From contig OMSM01000276.1 of the NCBI GenBank assembly GCA_900313745.1, positions 1-5,080 of the forward strand: a stretch of DNA of 5,080 bases. Direction: 5' to 3'. The notes beneath the pieces were generated by a model, which saw nothing but the letters and a program-made list of their open reading frames with translations, was not told the origin of the DNA and made no database searches. This DNA comes from an uncultured Lachnospiraceae bacterium (GTDB lineage Bacteria; Bacillota; Clostridia; Lachnospirales; Lachnospiraceae). This document shows positions 1 through 4,526 of the stretch, piece after piece (the stretch's first letter is position 1; each line of letters starts with the position of its first letter). The position numbers and the translations under genes were made by a program.

Positions 1-637
1 GCCGGCAGATCTTGTCGCACTTCTCCTTATTGCCGCCCTCATAGACGGACAGGATGTGGCTCAGCATCTGCCTGCTCTCCATGGAGGCCTTCAGGTTTTT
101 CTTCAGGTCGGAGTAGATCTCCTCCGCGCTCGCGCAGATGGAGTTGGGATCGCTGCCCATGACGGCCATGATCGCCGCGAACGGCATGTCGTCCTCGGAA
201 GTCAGGAGCGGGTGGGCGCCGCGCATCTCGTGGTAGATTGCCTTCGTTTTCTCGCTCATGTACTCGAATTCGGAAGGGGAGACCGAGTCGACGATCACCG
301 TGGCGGCAAGGACGACCTGCTCGCCGCTGAAGAAGGTCTTCAGATCCTTGTAGACCGTCGTCACGTTGTCCAGGTATTCCTCCGGGTCGCGCGCGAGCGC
401 CATCTTGCAGCGTATGACGACTTCCGAGATCCCGCGGAAGTTCGAGAACAGCCCCTTCTTCTTTTTGAGCAGCTTTTTGCACTCCTTAACCCTGTCCGGG
501 TCGACGGTCCTGTCCGCTGCGGTGAACATCGACGCGGCAGCGGCGAGGAGGCTCTCGTACTCAAGGCGGTTGCCCGGCCTCAGGAGGCTGTAATTCCGGA
601 TCAGCTGGTCGCATTTGTTCTGAAGTCTTTCCTGCAT
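1..637 (-). CDS. DUF4003 family protein, N-terminal 212 residues (C-terminus beyond left edge)
   Basis: Reading leftwards from the ATG at 637-635 the frame stays open for 212 codons to the window edge, so the gene is partial. The predicted protein is soluble and largely helical, with no signal peptide or membrane segment. I recognise the DUF4003 pattern: a KECKKLLKKKKGLFSNFRG block (residues 51-69), a VVLAATVIVD block (108-117), a TKAIYHEMRGAHPLLTSEDD block (131-150) and a RQMLSHILSVYEGG block (189-202). Family members are usually around 300-330 aa, so roughly a third is missing. The function of the family is unknown. The start is supported by a purine-rich ribosome binding site (AAGGGAG) 11 nt upstream and by alignment of the first residues with family N-termini as I recall them. 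It is divergent from the rhomboid gene, and an extended -10 promoter lies about 130 bp upstream. The family call is from memory of conserved blocks, not from a search. Confidence 0.83.
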   Translation of the reverse strand, partial: MQERLQNKCDQLIRNYSLLRPGNRLEYESLLAAAASMFTAADRTVDPDRVKECKKLLKKKKGLFSNFRGISEVVIRCKMALARDPEEYLDNVTTVYKDLKTFFSGEQVVLAATVIVDSVSPSEFEYMSEKTKAIYHEMRGAHPLLTSEDDMPFAAIMAVMGSDPNSICASAEEIYSDLKKNLKASMESRQMLSHILSVYEGGNKEKCDKICR

Positions 638-762
638 GGTGTCTTTATCTCCCTTCCCTCCCGCGCACCTCTGCGGGGTATCGGTTCATTCATTATCCGC
701 TCAGGCAAAACTCCTCCGCCCCGCAAAACCCCCGGGCGTGTCGCCTGCCTTCCGCGCACATA

Positions 763-792
763 TTGTCATTATAGCATTTCAGGGGATAAGAT
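763..792 (+). promoter_or_regulatory. Candidate promoter for the rhomboid gene
   Basis: TTGTCA (763-768, 5 of 6 matches to the -35 consensus) is followed after 18 nt by TAAGAT (787-792, 4 of 6 matches to the -10 consensus). The start site would be near 799 and the leader about 75 nt. Its -35 shares base 768 with, and abuts, the -10 of the opposing DUF4003 promoter, so two polymerases could not bind at once. The elements are only moderate matches, so this is tentative. Confidence 0.35.
768..776 (-). promoter_or_regulatory. Extended -10 promoter for the DUF4003 gene
   Basis: On the minus strand the sequence reads TGC-TATAAT: a perfect -10 hexamer (773-768) preceded by the TGN extension (776-774). 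No good -35 lies at 16-18 nt, which is common for extended -10 promoters. Transcription would start near 761, giving a leader of about 124 nt before the ATG at 637. The leader is unusually G-rich and holds an imperfect direct repeat of GCAAAACTCC / GCAAAACCCC (plus-strand reading, about 704-732). No riboswitch is recognisable. Confidence 0.55.
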
Positions 793-873
793 TACGGTCA
801 GACAGGAGTTTTCCGGTTATCCGCAGGGGCCCTTCCGGCATCCGCGGGGCCGGGGCTTAGGGGAGGTATCCGG

Positions 874-1437
874 ATGAGCTTTATCGCGAGCAAAGTCACG
901 ACCGTACTGATCATCATAAATGTCGCTCTTTTCCTCATGGAGACAGGGAGCGGCGGAAGCACGAGCACGGCCGTCGCGCTGAGGTACGGCGCGCTTTACG
1001 GGCCGTACGTCCGAAAGGGCGAGTACTACCGGCTCTTCACGTCGATGTTCCTGCACTTCGGCATCTACCATCTGCTCTTCAATATGTACGCGCTCTCGGT
1101 GCTCGGCCCCGCGGTGGACTACGTCTGCGGCCCGTTGATCTATATCGTCATCTACCTCGCCGCGGGCGTCGCCGGCAACGCGCTGACCCTCCTCATGGAG
1201 AAGAGAAGCGGGAAAAACTCGATCTCCGCCGGCGCCTCCGGCTGCATTTTCGGCCTCCTCGGCGCCTGTCTCGTCCTTGCCGTTGCGGGCTACGGCTTCT
1301 CGCTCCGCAGCATCCTGACGACGCTTGCGGTGAATCTCGCCTACGGCCTCTCGTCAAAACACATCAACATGCTCTCCCACGCCGGCGGGTTCGCCGGAGG
1401 TGCGGCAGTTATGGCTGTTGTCCTGCTTATTCTCTGA
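874..1437 (+). CDS. Rhomboid family intramembrane serine protease
   Basis: A 187-aa polytopic membrane protein that should cleave transmembrane segments of substrate proteins within the bilayer. All rhomboid hallmarks are visible. HxxxxHxxxN lies at residues 61-70 (H61, H66, N70; the spacing equals H145/H150/N154 of E. coli GlpG). The GASG motif at 120-123 carries the nucleophile S122, and SHAGGFAGG follows with catalytic H169. About six hydrophobic segments can be placed (near 8-22, 64-82, 87-107, 116-138, 146-158 and 165-187), so this is the minimal six-helix form without extra soluble domains. The luminal loop holds the WR-like motif as YYRLFTSMFLH (51-61). The ATG is well supported by an AGGGGAGGT ribosome binding site 6 nt upstream. 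The gene stands alone: divergent from DUF4003 and convergent with the WYL regulator. The substrate cannot be guessed from the context. The catalytic set is intact, so this is not an inactive iRhom-like form. Confidence 0.95.
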   Translation: MSFIASKVTTVLIIINVALFLMETGSGGSTSTAVALRYGALYGPYVRKGEYYRLFTSMFLHFGIYHLLFNMYALSVLGPAVDYVCGPLIYIVIYLAAGVAGNALTLLMEKRSGKNSISAGASGCIFGLLGACLVLAVAGYGFSLRSILTTLAVNLAYGLSSKHINMLSHAGGFAGGAAVMAVVLLIL

Positions 1438-1470
1438 GCCTCAGGCAGCCGCAGCGAGCGATGGCCGGAA

Positions 1471-1491
1471 TGCCGCAAACAGGGTGCGGCA
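1471..1491. terminator. Hairpin between the convergent rhomboid and WYL genes
   Basis: TGCCGCA (1471-1477) and TGCGGCA (1485-1491) form a perfect 7-bp stem around a 7-nt loop, in the 72-bp gap between two convergent stop codons. A symmetrical hairpin here would suit a bidirectional terminator, but neither side has a clear T-tract, so termination would be weak or factor-aided. The position supports the role more than the sequence does. Confidence 0.35.
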
Positions 1492-1509
1492 CAGATTCCG
1501 CCGCGGAGT

Positions 1510-2544
1510 TCACCGGTACTGCGCCGCGATTTTCCTTACTTCCTCCCGCATCCTTTCTACCACGCTTTCGGGCCCGGTGATCCGCACCTTGCCGCCGAGC
1601 CCCATGACCCATCCGAAAAACTGGCTGCTGACCGCCACGTTCACGGCGGTCCGGAAGCTGTTTTCGCCGGTCTGTATGATGATAAGGTCCTTGCCGAAGC
1701 GGTCGATCAGCGTGCCGGCCATGTCGCTGTCGGCCTCCAGCGTGACCCTCGTCTCCTCGCCGCCGAACATGCCGAAAAGGGACTTGGAGTATCGGGCGAG
1801 GTCGAAGGACGCGAACTGCGCCTCCCCCTCCCTCGGAATGTCCGTCGCCGTGATTTCCAGCATCTTGTCGACGCGGTAGTGCTTGATTTTTCCCTCGTTT
1901 TCCGGCGTCCCGTCCCCGGCGTCGTATCCCACAAGGTAGTAATTTTCGTTATTCCAGAGAAGCGCCCAGGGACTGACCTGGTACCAGGCGCCGTCTCTTC
2001 TCAGCTGCATCTCCTTCTTCACGTTCCACTGAAAATAATGAAAGCGGATCTGCACGTTGCTGCCGATCGCCTGGTGAAGCGTGTCCACATTGTAGTAGAT
2101 GCTCTCGTTCATGGTCTTCACACGCCCGGACATCACTACCTGGCGCGAGAGCTTCGACGCGAGGCGGCGGCTGGTAAGTTTTTCCAGCTTCCCGATGAGT
2201 TCCTTCGACTTTCCGTCGGTGATGAATTTCGCCGACTGGACGGAGTCCACGAGAAGCTTCAGCTCCGAGAGCTCGAAATCCCTCTCCCCGAGCCAGTACA
2301 GGGTTTTGCTGCCCTCACGCGCGCTCAGGATGTCCATCCCGTAGGTCCTCAGCTCCTCAAAGTCCTGGTAGAGCGTCTTCCTGTCCGCGTTTACGCCGCA
2401 CTCGTCCAGCTTCTCCGCGATCTGCGGAAGCGTGAGCGGGTGCTCGTCGTCGGTCTCCGCGGCGAAAATATCCGCGAGATAAAGCATCTTCAGTTTCTGG
2501 TGGTCGCCCTTTACACGCATTGTTATACCCCGCTTTCGGCGCAT
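1510..2544 (-). CDS. WYL domain-containing transcriptional regulator
   Basis: A cytoplasmic DNA-binding regulator of 344 aa (336 aa if started at the next ATG). An N-terminal DeoR-like winged helix-turn-helix spans about residues 15-85 (QKLKMLYLADIF, then LTLPQIAEKLDECGVNADRKTLYQDFEELRTYGMDI). A WYL domain follows at about 145-230, with YQVSPWALLWNNENYYLVGY (188-207) and HYRVDKM (222-228). The C-terminal WCX extension, about 265-340, ends in SSQFFGWVMGLGGKVRITGP (306-325). WYL domains are thought to sense nucleic acids or small nucleotides, and such proteins may repress or activate; this ligand is unknown. Start choice: the ATG at 2544 has GAGGA very close (4 nt), while the ATG at 2520 (MRVKGDHQKLK) matches where family members usually begin, with a poorer GGGG site 7 nt upstream. 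I cannot decide between them. An extended -10 promoter with an embedded palindrome lies just upstream, suggesting autoregulation. Confidence 0.93.
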   Translation of the reverse strand: MRRKRGITMRVKGDHQKLKMLYLADIFAAETDDEHPLTLPQIAEKLDECGVNADRKTLYQDFEELRTYGMDILSAREGSKTLYWLGERDFELSELKLLVDSVQSAKFITDGKSKELIGKLEKLTSRRLASKLSRQVVMSGRVKTMNESIYYNVDTLHQAIGSNVQIRFHYFQWNVKKEMQLRRDGAWYQVSPWALLWNNENYYLVGYDAGDGTPENEGKIKHYRVDKMLEITATDIPREGEAQFASFDLARYSKSLFGMFGGEETRVTLEADSDMAGTLIDRFGKDLIIIQTGENSFRTAVNVAVSSQFFGWVMGLGGKVRITGPESVVERMREEVRKIAAQYR

Positions 2545-2582
2545 TTTTCCTCAGGTCCTTCGGAGTCCCGCCCGGTGCTTTC

Positions 2583-2611
2583 AGCATAGCATGAGCCAAA
2601 ACTCATGAGAA
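2583..2611 (-). promoter_or_regulatory. Promoter of the WYL regulator gene
   Basis: On the minus strand TTCTCA (2611-2606, 4 of 6 for -35) is followed after exactly 17 nt by TATGCT (2588-2583, 4 of 6 for -10). The TGC extension at 2591-2589 makes it an extended -10 promoter. The start site would be near 2576, upstream of both candidate start codons, leaving a short leader of about 30-55 nt. The spacer contains the inverted repeat described separately. Confidence 0.45.
2590..2607. repeat. 18-bp inverted repeat CATGAG-N6-CTCATG, candidate operator
   Basis: Perfect 6-bp half-sites CATGAG (2590-2595) and CTCATG (2602-2607) flank the 6-bp centre CCAAAA. The element spans most of the spacer between the -35 and -10 of the predicted regulator promoter and lies about 100 bp upstream of the divergent 40-codon gene. 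A protein bound here would block RNA polymerase, which is the classic place for a repressor. The dimeric WYL regulator encoded next door is the natural candidate (inference). A chance palindrome of this size is possible. Confidence 0.4.
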
Positions 2612-2638
2612 GCGGTTTCGTCTCCGGGAGGGAAGTTT

Positions 2639-2667
2639 TTGGTACACCTCCCTGAGTATTCTTAAAT
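2639..2667 (+). promoter_or_regulatory. Weak candidate promoter for the 40-aa gene
   Basis: TTGGTA (2639-2644, 4 of 6) is followed after 17 nt by TTAAAT (2662-2667, 4 of 6) in a locally AT-rich patch within otherwise GC-rich DNA. The start site would fall near 2674, 36 nt before the ATG at 2710. Spacing and position are good but neither hexamer is strong. Confidence 0.3.
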
Positions 2668-2709
2668 CAACAGGAACACAGACACCGGATACAGAAAGCG
2701 AGGGACGAA

Positions 2710-2832
2710 ATGACGAACACAATGATGAAGGGTTATGACACGGCCAGCGGATACATGGGACTCGTCGACGGAAGATATGTTCTCTTCGTGAGCGAGGCGG
2801 AGTACGCGGACTACCTCCGCGAGGAGGCATAA
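2710..2832 (+). CDS. Small uncharacterised protein, 40 aa
   Basis: A short open frame, ATG at 2710 to TAA at 2832, with a GAGGG ribosome binding site 5 nt upstream. The product begins MTNTMMKGYDTASGYMGLVD, continues with an amphipathic strand GRYVLFVSEAEY (21-32) and ends DYLREEA. It has no signal peptide, membrane helix or cysteine and is acidic at the C-terminus, so a soluble cytosolic protein is likely. I have a vague memory of similar short proteins with a GYMGxVDGxYxLF core in Lachnospiraceae, but I cannot name a family or function. The ribosome binding site, GC-rich third positions, a hairpin overlapping the stop codon and its own candidate promoter all support a real gene. It is divergent from the WYL regulator, which may control it, and is followed 107 bp later by another small gene with its own promoter. 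Confidence 0.68.
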   Translation: MTNTMMKGYDTASGYMGLVDGRYVLFVSEAEYADYLREEA

Positions 2833-2850
2833 GGCGCGGGACCGCCTTTG
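2831..2850 (+). terminator. Candidate intrinsic terminator of the 40-aa gene
   Basis: AAGGCG (2831-2836) pairs with CGCCTT (2843-2848) around a 6-nt loop. The downstream arm runs into TTTG, giving a short U-tract. The stem begins inside the TAA stop codon. The hairpin is good but the T-run is short, so termination may be partial. Confidence 0.4.
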
Positions 2851-2883
2851 TCCGGCACTCCGGCGCGCAGAAGTGCTGCGGTC

Positions 2884-2892
2884 TGCTAGAAT
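2884..2892 (+). promoter_or_regulatory. Extended -10 promoter of the 72-aa gene
   Basis: TGC-TAGAAT (extension 2884-2886, -10 hexamer 2887-2892) matches 5 of 6 of the -10 consensus plus the TGN motif. No -35 is recognisable at the usual distance. The start site would be near 2899, with a leader of about 40 nt ending in a very strong ribosome binding site. The same TGNTAGAATAG string recurs before trpS. Confidence 0.5.
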
Positions 2893-2939
2893 AGAGATAA
2901 CGGGGAAACTCCCGGAATCCAGATAAGGAGGGGATCTGT

Positions 2940-3158
2940 ATGCTGTTTGGCAGGAAGAAAACGGAAACCGCGTCCTTTGATCCTTCCACGCAGAAACCTG
3001 TGCTGCGCAAGAGCATCTGCACGGGAGAGATGACCGCGGGCTTCAGGGACCTGTCCGGCGGGGCGTTTCATGACGTCATGCTGATCAGGGGCGAGGACGA
3101 CCTCAGGGAATTTATGGCCACTTACGGGATCACCGAGCGCCCGGAGACGGAGTACTGA
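2940..3158 (+). CDS. Small conserved protein of unknown function, 72 aa
   Basis: The ATG at 2940 has a near-perfect AAGGAGG ribosome binding site 9 nt upstream, so strong translation is expected. The protein starts MLFGRKKTE (basic) and continues with QKPVLRKSICTGEMTAGF (18-35). Next comes FHDVMLIRGEDDLREFMATY (43-62), which looks like a strand followed by a helix, and it ends in an acidic tail, ERPETEY. There is one cysteine (C27) and no membrane segment or signal peptide. I recall many near-identical-length proteins in Clostridia sharing the QKPVxRxSICTGExxAGFxD core and the MLIRxExDLxxF segment. Some carry the database name 'aspartate dehydrogenase', which is implausible at 72 aa and probably a propagated error. 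No function can be assigned. It has its own promoter and is separated from trpS by 276 bp, so it is probably monocistronic. Confidence 0.85.
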   Translation: MLFGRKKTETASFDPSTQKPVLRKSICTGEMTAGFRDLSGGAFHDVMLIRGEDDLREFMATYGITERPETEY

Positions 3159-3171
3159 CCGGGATCGGGCC

Positions 3172-3192
3172 CGGGGCGGAGAATTCCCCCCG
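3172..3192 (+). terminator. GC-rich hairpin behind the 72-aa gene (weak terminator candidate)
   Basis: CGGGG (3172-3176) pairs with CCCCG (3188-3192), continuing past one C/C mismatch to a tight GAA loop, 14 nt after the stop codon. No T-tract follows, so it may be only a stabilising 3' hairpin. It is followed by the palindrome CTTCCGGAAG at 3195-3204. Confidence 0.25.
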
Positions 3193-3234
3193 AGCTTCCG
3201 GAAGGAATCAAAGGCGCAGAATACGCCATGAAAC

Positions 3235-3258
3235 CGGCAGAGAACCTGCGGCAGAGAA
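3235..3258 (+). repeat. Short tandem-spaced direct repeat CGGCAGAGAA
   Basis: The 10-mer CGGCAGAGAA occurs at 3235-3244 and again at 3249-3258, a 14-bp period, in the noncoding region about 60-80 bp upstream of the trpS promoter -10 at 3319. It may be a remnant duplication or paired binding site. No function can be assigned. Confidence 0.4.
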
Positions 3259-3315
3259 TTCTGACGGGAAATCGGCGGGGAATCGGCACTGCAGGCAGAA
3301 AGAGAGAGCGAAACG

Positions 3316-3324
3316 TGTTAGAAT
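3316..3324 (+). promoter_or_regulatory. Extended -10 promoter of trpS
   Basis: TGT-TAGAAT (extension 3316-3318, hexamer 3319-3324) is an extended -10 of the same form as at 2884. No -35 match is seen at 16-18 nt. The start site near 3331 gives a leader of about 104 nt to the TTG start. This placement rules out translation of most of the upstream in-frame extension being essential, because its first GTG would lie only about 11 nt into the transcript. Confidence 0.5.
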
Positions 3325-3334
3325 AGTGGGGAAT

Positions 3335-3412
3335 CTCTGCGGTGGTGAGCGTCCGGGCTGCCGGGCGTGAAACCGCGGGGAAAAACTCGGGCAGCCGGAT
3401 CTCTGCCGGCAG
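3335..3412 (+). promoter_or_regulatory. GC-rich structured leader of trpS
   Basis: The leader RNA can fold into a hairpin pairing 3335-3343 with 3372-3380 (9 bp including two G-U). A second stem sits inside it, pairing 3350-3356 with 3361-3367 around a GCUG loop. A further small hairpin pairs 3390-3394 with 3403-3407. GGCTGCC (3356-3362) is also complementary to GGCAGCC (3390-3396), so two mutually exclusive folds exist. I do not see the conserved T-box sequence (AGGGTGGNACCGCG) or a T-run terminator before the gene, so this is not a recognisable T-box, although many clostridial trpS genes have one. Whether the structure regulates anything is open; in GC-rich DNA such pairing arises easily. 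Confidence 0.3.
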
Positions 3413-3420
3413 GCCTGTGA

Positions 3421-3426
3421 AGGAGG
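3421..3426 (+). promoter_or_regulatory. trpS: Ribosome binding site that fixes the trpS start
   Basis: A perfect AGGAGG lies 8 nt before TTG 3435. The upstream in-frame GTG codons at 3342 and 3345 lack a comparable site, so this element decides the start codon in favour of the TTG. Confidence 0.8.
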
Positions 3427-3434
3427 ACCTGACG

Positions 3435-4436
3435 TTGGAAGAAGAAAAGAAAATCATGCTCTCCGGCATACAGCCGAGCGGTGACCTGCATCTGGGCAAT
3501 TATCTCGGAGCCATAAAGAACTGGGCGGACCGGGTCAACGATTTTGACTGCTACTATTTCATGGCGGATCTGCACACCATCACGGTGCGCCAGGATCCGA
3601 AGGAGCTGAGGCGCCGCTCGGTCGAGATGCTGGCGCTCTACATCGCCTGCGGCCTTGATCCGGAGAAGAATACGCTGTTTCTGCAGTCCCATGTTCCGGC
3701 GCACGCGCAGCTCGGCTGGGTGCTCGACTGCTACACCATGTTCGGCGAGCTCTCCAGGATGACGCAGTTCAAGGACAAATCCGAGAAGCACAAGGACAAT
3801 ATCAACGCGGGTCTCTTCACCTATCCGTCCCTTATGGCGGCGGACATCCTGCTCTATCAGCCTCACTATGTCCCTGTCGGTGAGGACCAGAAGCAGCATG
3901 TGGAGCTGACCAGGGATCTGGCCATCCGCTTCAACAACATCTACGGAGAGGTATTCCGCGTTCCGGAGCCCTATATCGCCAAGGTCGGCGCAAGGATCTA
4001 CAGCCTGATGACCCCCGGACAGAAGATGTCCAAGTCCGAGCCGAACGGCTGCGTGTTCCTTATGGATGAGCCGGACGTGATCATGAAGAAATTCAGGCGC
4101 GCCGTCACGGATTCCGACACCGAGGGCTGCGTCCGCTTTGACAAGGTGAACAAACCCGGCGTCGCGAACCTGATGTCGATTTACTCCACCATTACGGGCA
4201 AGTCGCTTGAGGAGATCGAGAAGGAGTTCGAGAACCAGGGATACGGCGTATTCAAGCCCGCCGTCGGAGAAGCGGTCGTGGAGACACTGAATCCCATCCG
4301 GGAGGAGGCAAAGCGCCTCATCGCGGATAAGGCCTATCTCGCGAACATCTACAAGGAAGGCGCGGAGAAGGCGTCCTATATCGCCAACAAGACCCTCCGC
4401 AAGGTCTACAAGAAGGTCGGTTTCTATCAGCTCTGA
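3435..4436 (+). CDS. trpS: Tryptophanyl-tRNA synthetase (EC 6.1.1.2)
   Basis: A cytosolic class Ic aminoacyl-tRNA synthetase that charges tRNA-Trp with tryptophan using ATP; it acts as a homodimer. From the TTG start the protein is 333 aa, the normal family length. Visible motifs are SGIQPSGDLHLGNYLG (10-25) with the HIGH signature as HLGN (19-22), MAADILLYQ (134-142, including the Asp that binds the substrate indole nitrogen in this family), VGEDQKQHVELTRD (148-161), and KMSKS intact at 197-201. The C-terminal part ends in KTLRKVYKKVGFYQL, typical of bacterial TrpS. Start: the frame is open upstream to GTG 3342, but that would add 31 low-complexity residues absent from the family. TTG 3435 has AGGAGG 8 nt upstream and gives MEEEKKIMLSGIQPSG. 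The gene is monocistronic by its own promoter and strong terminator. Nothing suggests an antibiotic-resistant second copy, but one synthetase cannot be excluded elsewhere. Confidence 0.97.
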   Translation: MEEEKKIMLSGIQPSGDLHLGNYLGAIKNWADRVNDFDCYYFMADLHTITVRQDPKELRRRSVEMLALYIACGLDPEKNTLFLQSHVPAHAQLGWVLDCYTMFGELSRMTQFKDKSEKHKDNINAGLFTYPSLMAADILLYQPHYVPVGEDQKQHVELTRDLAIRFNNIYGEVFRVPEPYIAKVGARIYSLMTPGQKMSKSEPNGCVFLMDEPDVIMKKFRRAVTDSDTEGCVRFDKVNKPGVANLMSIYSTITGKSLEEIEKEFENQGYGVFKPAVGEAVVETLNPIREEAKRLIADKAYLANIYKEGAEKASYIANKTLRKVYKKVGFYQL

Positions 4437-4463
4437 ACAGTATCCGTTTAGAAATCCGCAATC

Positions 4464-4498
4464 GGCTGCGCAGCCCATGGTTGCGCGGCCTTTTTGTT
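4464..4498 (+). terminator. Strong intrinsic terminator of trpS
   Basis: GGCTGCGCA (4464-4472) pairs with TGCGCGGCC (4482-4490; one G-U). The stem can continue three more pairs to a CAT loop, giving about 12 bp. A T-tract, TTTTTGTT (4491-4498), follows directly. It lies 27 nt after the trpS stop codon and is the clearest terminator in the window. Confidence 0.92.
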
Positions 4499-4526
4499 CC
4501 CGCAAAGGGCGGAGAAGGGAGAGAAA

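Noticed and set aside
56..877. Plus-strand open frame of 273 codons opposite the DUF4003 gene
   Set aside because: The opposite strand encodes a clear DUF4003 protein with a ribosome binding site. The plus-strand product is low-complexity, runs through the promoter region and matches nothing I know.
1879..2589. Plus-strand open frames opposite the WYL regulator (also 1400-1879)
   Set aside because: They are antisense to a well-defined HTH-WYL protein, lack ribosome binding sites and their products show no domain pattern.
2626..2652. GGGAGG ... CCTCCC inverted repeat as a terminator or riboswitch
   Set aside because: The 6-bp arms are separated by a 15-nt loop with no T-tract in a useful place, so chance pairing in G/C-rich DNA is the simpler explanation.
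2603..3071. Minus-strand frames opposite the two small genes
   Set aside because: Their products are arginine/proline-rich and low in complexity, with no ribosome binding site. The plus-strand small genes have promoters and strong ribosome binding sites.
3331..3434. T-box riboswitch upstream of trpS
   Set aside because: GGTGG and ACCGCGG fragments occur, but not as the contiguous AGGGTGGNACCGCG. The leader is too short for a standard stem I-antiterminator architecture and there is no terminator with a T-run before the start.
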